Source of the DNA: Opisthorchis felineus
Lineage: Eukaryota; Platyhelminthes; Trematoda; Opisthorchiida; Opisthorchiidae
Length of the DNA stretch: 64,000 nt
Assembly (NCBI GenBank): GCA_004794785.1
Contig: SJOL01005810.1
Location: forward strand, 273,128-337,127
Reading direction: 5' to 3'
How positions within the stretch are numbered: position 1 is the stretch's first letter; every line of letters starts with the position of its first letter. The translations under genes were made by a program, and so were the position numbers. The notes under the pieces were generated by a model. The model was not told the origin of the DNA. It made no database searches and was given only the letters and a program-made list of their open reading frames with translations. Shown here in pieces: positions 1 to 11,929 of this stretch.

Positions 1-1997
1 TGAGGCTGTTTTGTCTTGATAAAGCAGGATTCAGTTTCTTCGTTTGGATGCTTTAGCGTCCGGATGGCAGCCCTTGCTGCCCCAACAGCGCCGCAGGTGT
101 AAATTATTTCCCTGTCTCCGCCTACTCACGAGTAGTCTGCATTTCGGAATCAATTCGATCGCTGCACAAGGTGTCCTAATGGTGATGCTGTTCTCCTGGG
201 ACCCACCTCCTAATGAAGACACTCCAAGGGACGTTGCGAATTCTCTAGAAAAAACTTAGTGTTTGAAGAGCACTCCTGTGTTTTCCACAGTGATAGAATT
301 TTCCTATACCTTTGGACTCATTCTTCCTCATAGGGACCGCTGCTTAGGTAACGTTCGTGTCAAATGCGTGCAGCAACATCTTGTACGAACGACAGACGCA
401 CAAAAGATGTAGAGACTCGCGAAACTAACAACAATCATATGAAGCAAATTCATTTGTGTCAGCTCCTGTTTAGCTCGTAATATGGTGGCCCCCTCCAAAA
501 AGAACAACTTTGTCTCGGTCTTGCGAAATGTATCATTGGATTGGTAGACCAAATGCTCGCCACCCGTTAAAAAATGGTTATTTTGTCGCTTCCGTCCTAC
601 TTCTACCCATCATAAATCTGGAATTGCGAACAGTGGCGTGACAAGTGATATGTGGTTGGCGATGGTGAACCAAGATTATCAGAAGCTGAGTTTAGCTTCA
701 TCGGTTACCTGCGGTGCATTTTATCACGCTACCTCGTCAGCCTCACGCTTGAACTTTCCTTGCAAATGGATGTTCTCATAGCTAGTGTGTAATACGGAAA
801 GTCATGAGATGAGCCTTGAACCGAACAATTCAGAGTATTGTGACTTTGGTCGCTCGATGAAAGCTCACTTGTGAGGCGGGAAATCCAGCCAAACGTTCGC
901 TGTTCACGGATGTCTCTGACCCTCAAAAGTGAGGTGGAAACCATCCTGTTTAGTTGAAGAAAAGTCACGAAAAACTGTCAAACCAATGTAAGGCTGTTAA
1001 AGGGTCACGTTAACGTCGAAAAATAGCGAAGCTACAGGACTTTTCACATGTTTCTTGGAAATACCTTCGTAGATCGTGTGCGCCTTAGTTCGTGCGCCAT
1101 GAGATCACATGCATAATGGATTATTCTGCCGCCTGTAAGCCTCATGACGACACATACGTGGAATCTGCTCTATGAAAGCAAGCCATATTTAATCGTTCCC
1201 CGGAATTGACTAGGAACTCCACTTTCAGACCGGTTGCCAAGCAGAGTTGGTCTTCAAGACAAATACACATCGATTATTTTGATCATCTAAATGTGAAGCC
1301 CGACTAAATTTCATTGGCATACATGATTAGGGGCTGAAAACGCATCCTCCTTTTATTGGGTTGCGTGTGAAATATTATGCAATTTAGTTTTGCTTCCTTG
1401 TAATAGATGGTTAATCTGAGGATGACAAATTAAACAACTCAAAGGAAGTTAGACAGTAAATGACGGGTAACTGTGGACTCATTTGAAGTCCTTAAGAAAG
1501 ACCGCATAGTGCCTGCTCCCGATAGTGAGATCTGGCGGGAAAATTGTGGACTTGGGTCCCTAGTATCACCCCGGATTAATTACTCATGTAAAAGTTATTT
1601 TTCAAACCAGGTCAAACAAGGAGAGGATAATATTCAATATAATAAAATTGGACATCTGACTTTAGAGCAACTCAGTTACACAAAACTGCGGATATGATCG
1701 ACTCTCCTCCAGGCGTGACCACTTTGATCAGGTTCACAATTGATCCCTACTGTGGGGACAATTATCATTAACCCGATATTGTTCTTTTTGATTCAGATCC
1801 CTCAACAATATAAGCAATTTTAACTAACCTAAATGACTATGCCGCACTGCTAACACCTGAAAAGTGTAAAGTGCTGCTACATGACTGGGTGGGATAAAAC
1901 CCAAACCTCATGCTTGCAGGCTAGTCACTCGACGTGGTAAAAAAAATTTGTTTACCTGGGCAGTTGTATAAGTACTGGTGGACTGGCTGGAGGTGAG
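1..1997. other. No recognisable gene
   Basis: I see no protein family, splice-site-bounded exon or RNA gene here. The open frames are short (at most about 80 codons) and look like chance frames. It reads as decayed intergenic DNA before the LINE remnant that follows. Confidence 0.5.
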
Positions 1998-2587
1998 ATT
2001 ACTTTTCGAATCGGAAGACCAGCGCGGCTTTCACCAACCTCCGACACCTATGGCGCCGACGTGACATCAGTTTGTCTGTCAAGGGCAGGGTTTATACTGC
2101 GTCGGTGCGATCCATACTGCTTTATGGATCGGAGATGTGGTCTCTACACGCACGAAAGATGCCAGCTTTTAACCGTCGGTTTCTGCGAAGCATTGGTCAG
2201 GTCTGGTGGGAACATCGGGTTAGTAGTGCTGAGGTACGCCAGATGGTCCTAGGAAGAGGGACTTCTCCCACGACAAGTGAAGTTCTCACGCTTCATAGTT
2301 TACGCTGGTTAGGACATGTACTCCGCATACCAGAAGACCGTCTGCGTCACAGAGCTCTTTTCGCCCAGCTCTGTTCAGAGTTGAAACGACCGAGAGGCGG
2401 ACAGTGTATGACCTAGCAACGAATTATGAAAACACTAACCAGTAAACTTAGTCGAGTCGACAACTATCGCCTCCCTGGATGGGGACCCCGGGACTCAACA
2501 CACCAGTGATTAATGAAATTAGCAGAAATGGTCGAATCGCGTAGTCAGTGGCATTCGTGCATCAAAGCTATCGCCTTCAGTGCGTAG
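1998..2587 (+). mobile_element. Non-LTR retrotransposon (LINE) remnant, C-terminal end of the reverse-transcriptase ORF
   Basis: One reading frame carries the typical tail of a fluke LINE polyprotein. In order: AAFTNLRHLW, KGRVYTASVRSILLYGSEMW, a WWEHRVSSAEVR segment, LRWLGHVLRIPEDRLRHRAL, a Gly-Gly-Gln linker and LPGWGPRD. This is the region after the reverse-transcriptase palm. From about 2000 to 2416 the frame is open; two in-frame stops then appear (around 2414 and 2509), so the copy is dead. The catalytic YADD block and the whole endonuclease domain are missing, so it is 5'-truncated, as is usual for LINE insertions. The likely clade is RTE-like, but that is an inference from remembered motif patterns, not an alignment. 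Confidence 0.85.
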
Positions 2588-3589
2588 CTACCAAGTTCTC
2601 GAACTAACCAAACATGCCATCGCCTCCAAGGCTTGGCTGTATGTCCTACACTTTCCCAATTTCCCGTGATTGAAACTGTAGCAGCTGGAACCAATGGGCC
2701 TATGCTTCACGGTTTATGGCTGATAAGTTGAACTAATTGATTGATCAACCTGTGACCTGCATCAACAGACCATTCAAAGCCAACTTTTTCACCGTATCTG
2801 ACGAGATGTCAAAATGAAAGACCCCTCACCACGATCTTTTGACATAAGTTATGCGTTCGTATTCCTGCAGTTGCTCGATATCAGGATTGTGGATGGAACA
2901 TTCATTTCGTAGGGAGATATTCTTTTGGGGCATGCTAAAATGTTTGTGACCCTCTCAAAAGCAACAATTTTTTCGAAATCGAAAATTCCATAAGAATTAT
3001 GTACTGTGAAGGAGTCACTGAAATGAATTCCGCAATACATAAATCCCCACAAAAACTGTCAACACAATTCGTCCACTTGACTTCACTGCCGTTTGTTTAG
3101 TTTGGCACATGCGTCAGTCAGCGTCACCGCCTGTGGGCGTACGGGCAGTCCTAGACATTCGCACATCAAAAACATGCAAATTTGCGTTGGAGCCGCATAT
3201 CAATTTTCATTCGCTCACCCGGTTCTTTGAAGGATCATTCTGGGCACGGCACTCGATGTTGAGCTGCAGAAAAACATCAAGCTAGCATTAATTCCATGAA
3301 CAAACAGTATACTGAATTTTTTATAACCCAATTGTTCAGTTGTCCACTGGTCTCCAATCTTGCATCCAGTAAATCTGATGCCGAGTTTCATTGTGTGCTG
3401 TGACTTGACCATAAGAATTTCGGTTTATTTAGCATTATTTGATGTAAACTGAAACTAACGGGACCTGACGAAGCGCAGGAATAAGGTTGGACAGTTGAGA
3501 ATCAAACGGACGTATTCTTGATCGTTTCACTTCAGGTAAAACATGGGTACAGAGTTTTTTTTCTTGACCTAACACTATTTATAAGGTTA
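2588..3589. other. No recognisable gene
   Basis: Nothing in either strand resembles a known protein, RNA gene or repeat in this window. Open frames stay under 70 codons. Confidence 0.5.
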
Positions 3590-3860
3590 CTGAAAACTCG
3601 TCGACAGTCTACCACTGGTCTGTTCCTCCTTGGGGTTCAAAGAAAGCGTAGTTCCGGAGTTTTCACCAATGTTACGTTCTACTCCAACACCAAATTGCTC
3701 ACAGATGGCGAAATGCACTCACTTGCAAACTAAGTTGGTGTTGATAAGGGATTCGACGGAATCCCCGCTGAATCTGTCGTTTATGTTTCTCAACTTAATG
3801 TGCTGTACAGGAACGTCTTGAGTTGTATTATAATGGATTTAGCTGAATCTCCTGTTGGCA
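3590..3860 (-). mobile_element. Decayed copy of the hammerhead-ribozyme repeat
   Basis: This aligns by eye with the better copy at 19480-19700. On the + strand both run in the same order: a short AACTC..TCGAC block, an ACTGGT..TTCCTCCTTGGGG block, CGGAGTTTTC, GTTCTACT..AACxCxAATTGC, and then a GCTGAATCT..GTTTAT block about 125 bases further on. The ribozyme core has decayed: the expected CTGATGA reads CTTTGAA and the GAAAC reads GAACA, so no cleavage is expected. A second GCTGAATCTCCTGTT motif lies at about 3841, some 72 bases after the first. The copy shows that the repeat unit extends well past the ribozyme itself. Confidence 0.55.
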
Positions 3861-3869
3861 AGTGAGTGT

Positions 3870-5262
3870 ATTTCGTCAAGGGGGCACAGAATGTTTTAAA
3901 ACAAACATAGGGAAGTTTCGATCCACCTGATAGCTAAACCTTTGAACTACGATTTGCCAATGTTCTGCAAGTGGAGCTTTTCATTCCGGAACCAATCGTT
4001 AACAAGATATGGGTTCTGGTTGTCTCCCTCATACTAAATAATCTAAAATCGATTAAAACCGCAGCCATATAGATACATTACTTCCCTCTAACTGGATTCC
4101 AAAAATACGAGCAAATTTGGTAACATTAAATAAGTTCTACACATTCTACAACGTGAGCTAACGTGGAAAATCATGAGTTCATATTTAAAATCATTTCACA
4201 GTTGGGCTTTAGCTAGAAAAAACAGCGTGCTCCCAAACCCATACCGGTTCGCTTGACCAACTGGGAAATACCTTAAATACAGTCCTCAGAGAAGGTACTA
4301 ATGGAACCGAGCAGGCTCCTTAGCTGACAGAAGAATTCTCCAAAGTAGTTCCTGCTCATGTCTTTATCCGAAAAGCCTCTGTCTTAGAAATTTTTACGTC
4401 TGATATTGTCTAAAACTTGTGTGGTTCTCCAAAATTATGGTAGTCTGGGTGTAAAAGAATACTGAACTGTCTTGACCAAGCGCTGGAATTGGACCAGTCT
4501 ACGCGCACGAAGTATACAAGAGCGAGAGAGAAGACGCTGAACCCAAAATCAGAACCAACGGCCGTTTAACACATGCAAACGCAATGATCATAAATGCAAC
4601 GAAAGGCTAATTGGAAGGCTTAGAAATATCTAAAGTTCCACCGCAATGTCGGAGGTCAAAGTGCTAGGCAGCAACGTAATGATTAGTTTCGTTTGGTGCA
4701 GAGCATTAGCATGTGGAACATCGGAACAGATATGACAGACAATGAGCGACAGTACCTGGGTTCACACAATGGGAACATGTCATCACCGCGTGAACGAAGC
4801 TAGAACTGTCACCTCTTGAGTCACGATGAGACGGACGCCTTTCTGGATCCACTCCCGTCTCTGATAATAAAAGCATTCTTGAAAATCCAGACACATGGTT
4901 CTATCGTTATCAGATACGTCGTGAAAGTAGGTAACTACTCAGTCAATGTCTCCTGACAACTGAGATTATTGTCTGAATGATTCAACAACTAGTTCAGACC
5001 TAGCTGAGCACCCAGACGCTGGCTGCTGCTGCACTGTCACCTTCTTCCTACACTAGTTGATAGCTTTGAGTTGTTTAGGATGTGTACTTACATCCCCTAA
5101 TAACTCCCAGATATCTGACATGCGAAACGAACGTCCTGACTATGAAAATCTGACACGAGAGTCGATCAGTCGACAAAGACAAAGCTGTTACTCGGCCGTC
5201 ATTTGAGCTGCCCGGCTAACTAGCTCATCCGCTAACACACTCGACCGTTTAATTCGGATGGG
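3870..5262. other. No recognisable gene
   Basis: I see no family, exon-like block or structured RNA. It is moderately AT-rich with only short open frames. Confidence 0.45.
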
Positions 5263-5263
5263 T

Positions 5264-5350
5264 CCATCAAATGCTGGCGGAGTGTTGATAGCAGACTCGC
5301 ATGCCAACCGTCCGGGGTTCAAGTTTTTGCACGGCCAAAGATGCGCACTG
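5264..5350 (+). repeat. tRNA-derived SINE head (family 2)
   Basis: An A-box-like TGGCGGAGTGTT lies at 5275-5286 and a B-box-like GGGGTTCAAGT at about 5314-5323, spaced as in an internal Pol III promoter. The B box is followed by TTTTTGCACGGCCAAAGA, which nearly repeats the sequence after the B box at 25295-25318. That shared downstream sequence argues for a SINE family rather than a real tRNA gene. The flanks do not fold into an acceptor stem that I can see. Confidence 0.45.
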
Positions 5351-6227
5351 CCGGTGAGTTGTAGCAAAAGTGGAGCTCGAGCCCAGTGAATGAAATGGAG
5401 TAACCAAAATCATCCTGGATGACTAGGAGGAAGGTTGTTCAAACAGGATTCAGCTGAATTCACGTCTAGGTCGATAAATGTCCTCACTTCCTTGAAGATC
5501 TTCCTTTGAGTCTTTCTGACTAATCGTCCCCTGCTAATATCTGTATCTTTAATTTTCCTTATCCCCTTTGTTTTTTAGAATGATTGAAGCCAAGACTAAA
5601 TTGTTTTGTTTCATTGTGTCCATTCTGATCGTTTTCAACTCACTCACTGTAAATCAGTGCACGTAACCACCTGTCATCACCTCCACTGGAAATCATGATT
5701 AGTATTCAGTATCACGTGCTTAATAGGTCTCTTGAGGCCGAGGAAACAAGGCGTCGTAATACTGCATCCTACACTCACGTTGGATTTTCCAAAGTTAGCC
5801 CCTATAGATAGGGGCGATAGTGACAGAACTACAACAAGAGCTGAAACAATCGTTCAGTTTCCGAAAGTTGGTCAGTTCACACAATCGGCTTACCTCATGG
5901 TGTGTTTACGGACCTTACTGCGGTTAGCTGGTCTGAAAATATGAGCCGACCACATGTACCTAGCGGATCATAGCTGCCCACACAGGACGTTCTACGGCAA
6001 AGTCTATAAGTATCTCGATTCTGTTCTATTTCGACCAAAGAACGCAAGAAGATACCTGAGGTCCGAAACCACCGGCACTGGCCTTGAAGAAGCATGTCGT
6101 GTTTTTAATTAATTTTCATGGCGACGGTCCCAACTCATACAGGGAACTAGAGAGAAAGCCTTGTTCACCAGTCCGTTTTCCGCCTACAGAAGAACTTGTT
6201 CATTTCACCATAACTGGGTTTTACTGA
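5351..6227. other. No recognisable gene
   Basis: At 5443 there is an AAACAGGATTCAGCTG motif like the flank of the hammerhead repeats (minus orientation), but no ribozyme core near it. On the minus strand a 67-codon frame (5895-6095) lies just downstream of the LINE remnant and may be its decayed 3' end; I could not match it. Confidence 0.35.
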
Positions 6228-6925
6228 AAATACACGAAAATCTGTGTTGCTCCAGCACAACTTTGGAGAACACTGGTTGGACAGCCAGTCGTCCCATTGA
6301 GCTTTGAGGATAATTCTCAAACACCAGTAGTCAAACACTCCAAGCTTTCGAACATCTCTGACCTCTAACAGTAGGTTATCACATCCTCAGTATGGGATGG
6401 GACGAACAGTAGCGTGGTATATTCAAATCAATGGTTAAAAGACTGATTTTCCGCCGGGGACCATTAAGCATCTTTTATTTTAAGGAAAGCTTTTCTGACA
6501 TTATTGATAAGGCCTTTGAGGCCACTCCTGGTCAGACAATTGCGTAGAATAATGTAACCGAAGCAGTTCAAGACGTCAGTCGTCTTGTTATATCCCCCGG
6601 TTGGTTTGGCGGATTGAAAATGTTTTTGTCTAGACAGCGTAAACCTTTACGCCGATCATGCCAGCGTCATGACTGCGTGTACGTTGAATGCTGGCAAAGT
6701 CGTCGGCGTTGTGGAAGTCGCATATCCATGGGTTATGGTTTAGTTGCTCTGCACGGTAATCCCCAAGGACTGATTTCACTTTCTAGTCGTTAACGCAGTT
6801 GAGATACACTCTGGGCAGTGTGCATCCCTGTGAAACTCCGATGAGTACCGTGAGTTCACTGGGCCCCTCCCCATTTATTCCGAGTCGGTGGCCAAGGCAT
6901 GGTAAGCGAGAGCTTTGATTCAGCT
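6228..6925 (-). mobile_element. Non-LTR retrotransposon remnant, reverse-transcriptase palm and C-terminal part
   Basis: Read on the minus strand with several frame changes, the block order is that of a LINE reverse transcriptase. GVSQGCTLP (about 6820-6840) matches the GVRQGCPLSP motif. CDFHNADDFASI (about 6685-6715) holds the catalytic Asp-Asp pair. LNCFGYIILRNCLTRSG, then a KAFLKIKDA segment, match the FxYLGSxI..G..KARxAFxxL block (about 6460-6580). EVRDVRKLGVFDYWCLR and WDDWLSN (about 6270-6370) match the RRLSVFDHRCLRSI..WEHRVSN block. Stops and frameshifts are frequent, so it is dead. The N-terminal part of the reverse transcriptase is not recognisable upstream. It belongs to the same broad type as the remnant at 1998-2587, in the opposite orientation. 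Confidence 0.75.
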
Positions 6926-8435
6926 ACTCACGCCAAGCAAGTAGTATATCATCTATCTAGATGTCTCCGGTGCATTCACAACGACGTCTTTTCATGTGAG
7001 GTTCGGTGGAGAGTGTTTAGAAGGCAGTACAGAATCAAGCGGTATGTTCCACAAAAAATCTTGGTCTGTTTAGTCAAAACCCGAACGAAAAATCAATAAA
7101 ACGAGCTGTCGTCAGTTAGTCGGTCTTGAAGTGATCGCGAAGGGAATGCGTGATCAAAGTTCCTGCGATGTTGGGACCGATTTTTTGTAGGGAAAGTTGA
7201 GTGAACGTCTTTTCGTTGCAAAATGCCTTAGCTATATCGGTGTGGGGACGTTTGGAATAGTATCTAGCCTGATGTCTCAAGGGTTCTCACAGACTGCTTA
7301 GTCACTCTTCCTAAAAGATGGATGGAAGTCGAGTTGCTCCAGTCCGATGGGAGTGCTTCTTATTTCCAAGTACCGCAAAGCAGTTGATAAGGTTTCATCG
7401 GCGCACTGATGTTTGTCTTGTGGAGTTCGACGGAAGCGCTATCGTGCGTGGATTGTTCTTCCTGATAGGTTATCTATAACTAACTTCTTGTGATGATGTG
7501 GTGCCACTGACGGGCACTTAAATGTTTGAAATATTGGTAAAGCTTTCAGTATCTCTCTCTCTCGCCAACTCCTAGAAAGCACTAGTACGTTGAGTTTTTC
7601 AGGAGGAACGTCAGTACTCCTTGTTCTCCTTTAAAGTAGCCTACAATGCGGAATAACTTTCCAAATTCACCAATATAAGTATACTTTTCATGCTGTGCGT
7701 CATCTACTCCAAGACTCGGTTGCGTCCACCCCAAACTGGCCCTAACTGATGGTAGTCTGGTTAAATCCTATGGTTAGGTGCTTTTACAAATGTAGAAGAA
7801 CGCATTTTGTTTCCAATATCCTATAGTTGGTGCCGAGTAGGACGAAAGCAGTCCGTTGAATAGCAGTTTTCACCATGAGCCATTTAATACCGACTGGTTT
7901 CAAATGGTTTCTTGAACTGGAGGACAGGAGACACAACCACGTTGTCTGGTCCCTGTAGGACCTGATTCCACCGCCGGTAAACTCCATAATCTTCCGCCGC
8001 TGAGGCACAGCTGAGCGGCTTTATGTAAGTAGGGGACCATATGAGGTGATTTCCTGGGTGTTCATAGCTTAGGTTTACCAGACTTTCAAGGTTTGCACAT
8101 TGTTGACCAAAGCCAAGGGGCCCGGGAACCTGGTGTGTGATACCGTTAGCTAGACCACCGTATGTGTTTCCGCCGCCGAGGGTGTACTCTTCCGGTACCT
8201 GGTTCACGTCGGCATGCAAATCTTCGCAAAACTGATTCGTGATACCAGCTGGATGTTTGGATTGACGACGGTGAGATTGAGTGGGTCATATTTGAAGCAT
8301 ACTTGCATGATGCTGAACAGAACTGCCTACCAGCCCAGGGTATTACATAAAATTTGACATGTGGACACTCGATTGAGCCAAATGACCAAGAGCAACTAAA
8401 AAGTTTTGAAGAGTTGAAAATTATACCAGTTAGCA
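6926..8435. other. No confident gene; one unexplained 111-codon minus frame
   Basis: Between two LINE remnants of opposite orientation. The minus strand holds an open frame at 7884-8219 whose product starts with YTLGGGNTYGGLANGITHQV-like sequence. I do not recognise it. It has no clear splice sites at its ends, and frames of this length are expected by chance in 64 kb. It could be a decayed repeat. Confidence 0.3.
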
Positions 8436-8439
8436 ACAA

Positions 8440-10195
8440 AAGAATGAAGTGTGAAGACCGGGTAACTTCGACTCGGAACGTAAGAACCTTGCTTAAAGGG
8501 CTGGAATCGAAGGGCTCAGAAAGCATAATGTCCCGCAGCCAAAGAGCTGAAATGCCATCACATCGACATAGCTACTCTAAGTGGAACTCAGTTGGTCGAT
8601 TACAGGTGATTACAGGAAGCTGGAGGCGTAATTTACTGGCCGGGAACATGAAGTTGGGTTCGCAATAGCCGCTCACATGAATGGAAGAATACTGGATGAA
8701 CCAAACTGCATCAGTGTAAAGATAATAACTATCTGCCTTTTACTGCCAAGAGGAATTCTCACCGCTCCGGTCAAAGTGCATACTTCCAAAATGTCTCGCC
8801 CAGAAACTGAGCAGGAAGGGTTTTACGGAAGGTTGTCAACTGTGATCACATCCTTTTGGTCAACTGATCATCTGTTCTTCATGCGTGATCTCTAGGCCAT
8901 AACAAACAGAAATGAAAATAGACAATCAAGCAGTTAGGACTTGGAGCTATGGACGTTTACGGTCGGTGATTCGACTAGAGAACACACCATCACTACTATG
9001 TGGCTCAAGGCTGGGAACCGGCTTATCACAACTTGAATGCATCCAACAAGTAGAAGAGGACATCTTTTGGACTGTACCGTTATCTGATAAAGGAATCTAG
9101 AGGAACCTTGATGCGCGGTGCTGATTGCATCACAGATCATTCATTAGTGCGACTGACCTTGGAGAATACGCGCACCTTGTTACGATGTCATTTTCAACCA
9201 GGTTCAAGAGGAAGCAGCCTCCAGATCAGTCCACATTGCACAACTTCCGAACGGCTGTCGCTCATGGCTTGTTCAATTCAACGGAATTATATATAGCTGA
9301 TGAACAGTGAACCAGGATCAAGGAACATGTCAACAACACTGTGAATAAAACCAATCGATTCAGAAAGGAAAGATCTTAAGACAGGTTTTTTTAAATGAAA
9401 CGTGTATATGGTCAGTGAGGAGAATATGGACTTCATCATAAGGCTTCAACAAACGTCAAACTCAGACACGCGGCATGAGCTTTTTACCGAGAGGACCAAA
9501 CTCTTGAACCATCTATGCAGAGTAAAAAGTCAAGAGATCCGATCGTATTCAGACCGACGGTGTCACGAGGAATTCTTTGGATCATTGAAACAAATCTCTG
9601 GGCAGAAAATACAACGCTTTCAGTACATTCAGATAGGTCGAGTGCTTGACAGGTCTGAAAGCATACTTATTGCTTGGAACGCACAGTTCTCAACGTTAAT
9701 TAACGACTCCTCTAACCTGGGTTTGGGCTTTCTTGAACAGTTATCTCAAGTTCACGTCAAGGTAACCTTCCTAAATCAGCTACGAAGGCTAAACTTCGGA
9801 GGGCGACAATCGAATCAAAAGCGGAGAAGGATGGGAAGAGGGGAGAGATGAAAGAAGACGGAATACCTACCGAAATGTTCAAATTCAGCGAAACGATATT
9901 GAGTTGCACAATCTGGGGGACTGAAAATATCCAACAAGAGCTCAAAGATGCTACAATTGTACCACTTTTCCAAGAGAAGAGCAGACAATAGGAAGCGGAC
10001 AATTGTCGAGGAACCAATATTTTCAGCAGTGCAGGCAAAATCTTGACGCAAATCCTACTCAACCGCCTGAAAGCAGATAGTCTGGAAGGAAATATCTCTG
10101 AAGAACAATGTGGATTTCGAAGTGGACGCAGCAGGATTAGCAGCACTTGTACAGTGCGTTAGCTGCAGAATGTCCGGGACGAAACCAACCGTTAT
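8440..10195 (+). mobile_element. Non-LTR retrotransposon remnant: AP-endonuclease plus start of reverse transcriptase
   Basis: Across three + frames the segments follow the order of a LINE ORF2. Endonuclease: NVRTLLKGL (about 8480), HHIDIATLSGTQLVDYR (about 8555), an FYGRLSTVI segment (about 8820), WMHP/NASN..RRGHLLD-like residues (about 9040) and RGADCITDHSLVR with the terminal Asp-His pair (about 9113-9150). Linker: KSQEIRSYSDRRCHEEFF (about 9530), inside an intact 149-codon frame (9402-9851). Reverse transcriptase: GIPTEMF, LKDATIVPLF, NCRGTNIFSSAGKILTQILL and EEQCGFRSGR (about 9860-10130). The copy stops just before a (TA)n tract, and the palm with its catalytic aspartates is absent. The IDIAALSETR / TDHRLV / CGFR pattern marks a LINE lineage different from the remnants at 2, 6 and 63 kb. 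In-frame stops and shifts make it a pseudogene. Confidence 0.85.
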
Positions 10196-10207
10196 ACGTT
10201 ATATACG

Positions 10208-10240
<33 letters not shown>
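10193..10240. repeat. (TA)n microsatellite with TATACGT units
   Basis: Two imperfect TATACGTTA units lead into an uninterrupted TA run of about 16 repeats. It sits at the broken 3' edge of the LINE remnant and may mark the break point. Confidence 0.9.
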
Positions 10241-10242
<2 letters not shown>

Positions 10243-10261
10243 AAGTAAGAAGGAAAAGTTT

Positions 10262-10365
10262 CAAGTTCCAGACAGATATTTCAGTCTACAACTGAGGTCA
10301 ACCTAAGCTGAAAAGCCTAGCATATGTTTCCTCCCTGTAGAGAATCATCAGCAGTGCGCATCTCA
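10262..10365 (-). ncRNA. Hammerhead-like core (weak candidate)
   Basis: On the minus strand an exact CTGATGA is followed by TTCTC-TACA-GGGAG, which can pair as a 5-bp stem II with U-G and G-U pairs, and then GAAAC. Just beyond is a 7-bp hairpin, CTAGGCT-TTTC-AGCTTAG. I could not place a convincing cleavage site or stem I, so this may be coincidence. It is not a copy of the other hammerhead family in this window. Confidence 0.25.
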
Positions 10366-11925
10366 TGAACCTATATGGGGATTTGATTGAGGATTTTGAA
10401 CGGTACCATTGAGCTACGGGTGACAGACTAGTAACGTGACTCACCTGAGATTAAATTATAGCCTCACCTTCCTTTAACCAGGCGGTTTACCTTAGGTAAT
10501 TTGATGGTTATCGTCTCCAAAAGTGACAAATTTTAAGATGTCCTTCTTTCCGCTGTGTATGATGAATCAAGCCCTGACGTCGTCCAGATCAATCAGAGCA
10601 TATTTTCTCGACGATCCCCAAGGATCACTGAATTGGTTTTTCACCCGCTGGAAAGGCTGCGTCACACATCATCCCTCAAGTTACTCAGTATGGTCTCTGT
10701 TGTCCCACGGGAGTGCACTGATATACAGGGCATCAGGATATGGGGTATCATTTGGAAATTTGACAATTTAGTGAACCTACCTTTCTATTTATTTGTGGAC
10801 TTCAATGCACTTCCCTGGAGACCCGGGATTCTTCGGTTAATGTATCCGGTTTGAAAAAAAAACGGAAATGTGGGTAATCACAAGGATGTGGAAAACCGAG
10901 ATTGATCATCCGTACCAACTTCCCATACTTTTAGACAACTCACAATTTTGAACAAATCGTAGAATGACGATATGAAACCATAATCTGGCTGACAGTCCTG
11001 TATGCTGAAGAGGAAAAACATGTCAGACATAACGGTATATGGCCGACATAAGAGTTCCCGATGCATAAATTATTCCAGTTTTCCATTATTGTAAGCGGTT
11101 TTTCGTGATTTACACGAAATTGCATATATCCTCTTAAGCTGAACGAGTTGGTTACTCTGCATTATTGATCCGTTTTGACCAACCAGATTAACATTCGGTA
11201 AGTTCGTCATAATTCTAGCCTGTCGCTTTATCTGAAAGTTGACTTCAGCGACTACTCTACTTAAAACAGGAAGTGGATTAATGCTTTGCTGTCACCGCAT
11301 TGTACAGGATACTCTGTGTGGTACCTTGAATAGTGGGGATCATGGTCAAAATGGAAGCTTTTGTAGACCGGCGCTGATAGTCCCAAATCCTGCGGTGGTG
11401 TGTTGTTTCAACCAATCTCTTGATAGAATACTATTGAACCCTGTTCTTTATGCATGCGGCGATGTTTTAACTTCTTATTTGAGTCTATCTACCACTCTCA
11501 TCCAGGCTTGTAATTCGTAACCAGCAATTTATGAAGACACCTGTCTGGTGACGAATAAATTAGGACGGTGTATAGGCAATCTACACAAACTGCTGCGACC
11601 TGTTTCTTTTTCTGGGTTACTGCATGTAGCAACTTGTTGGAGTAAGTTGCTGAATCACTGTGTGACAACTACTTAGACGCCAATGATTTAGATCGACCAT
11701 AGGGCTATTTGTGGCAGAACCGCATGCGTCTGCTTCATTTGCTTTAAGTGCGACACAGTCACATTTCTTGCGTCTGCCTTCATACGCAAAGTAGCAAGGG
11801 AAGCTCTAAAGCTGGAAAAAAAATCTATTGTTTACTCAGCATATGCATGACTATACTGTAATGCAGGAACTGATATGGTGAAATTGCGAGTTTAGATATG
11901 GGCCAATGAAGTTACATGAAACAAA
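10366..11925. other. No recognisable gene
   Basis: Open frames of up to about 99 codons are present on both strands, but none has family resemblance or flanking splice sites of note. Confidence 0.45.
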
Positions 11926-11929
11926 GTTG

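Noticed and set aside
2780..2815. CTGACGAG...TGAAAG as a possible hammerhead core
   Set aside because: The segment between the two core parts cannot form a stem II.
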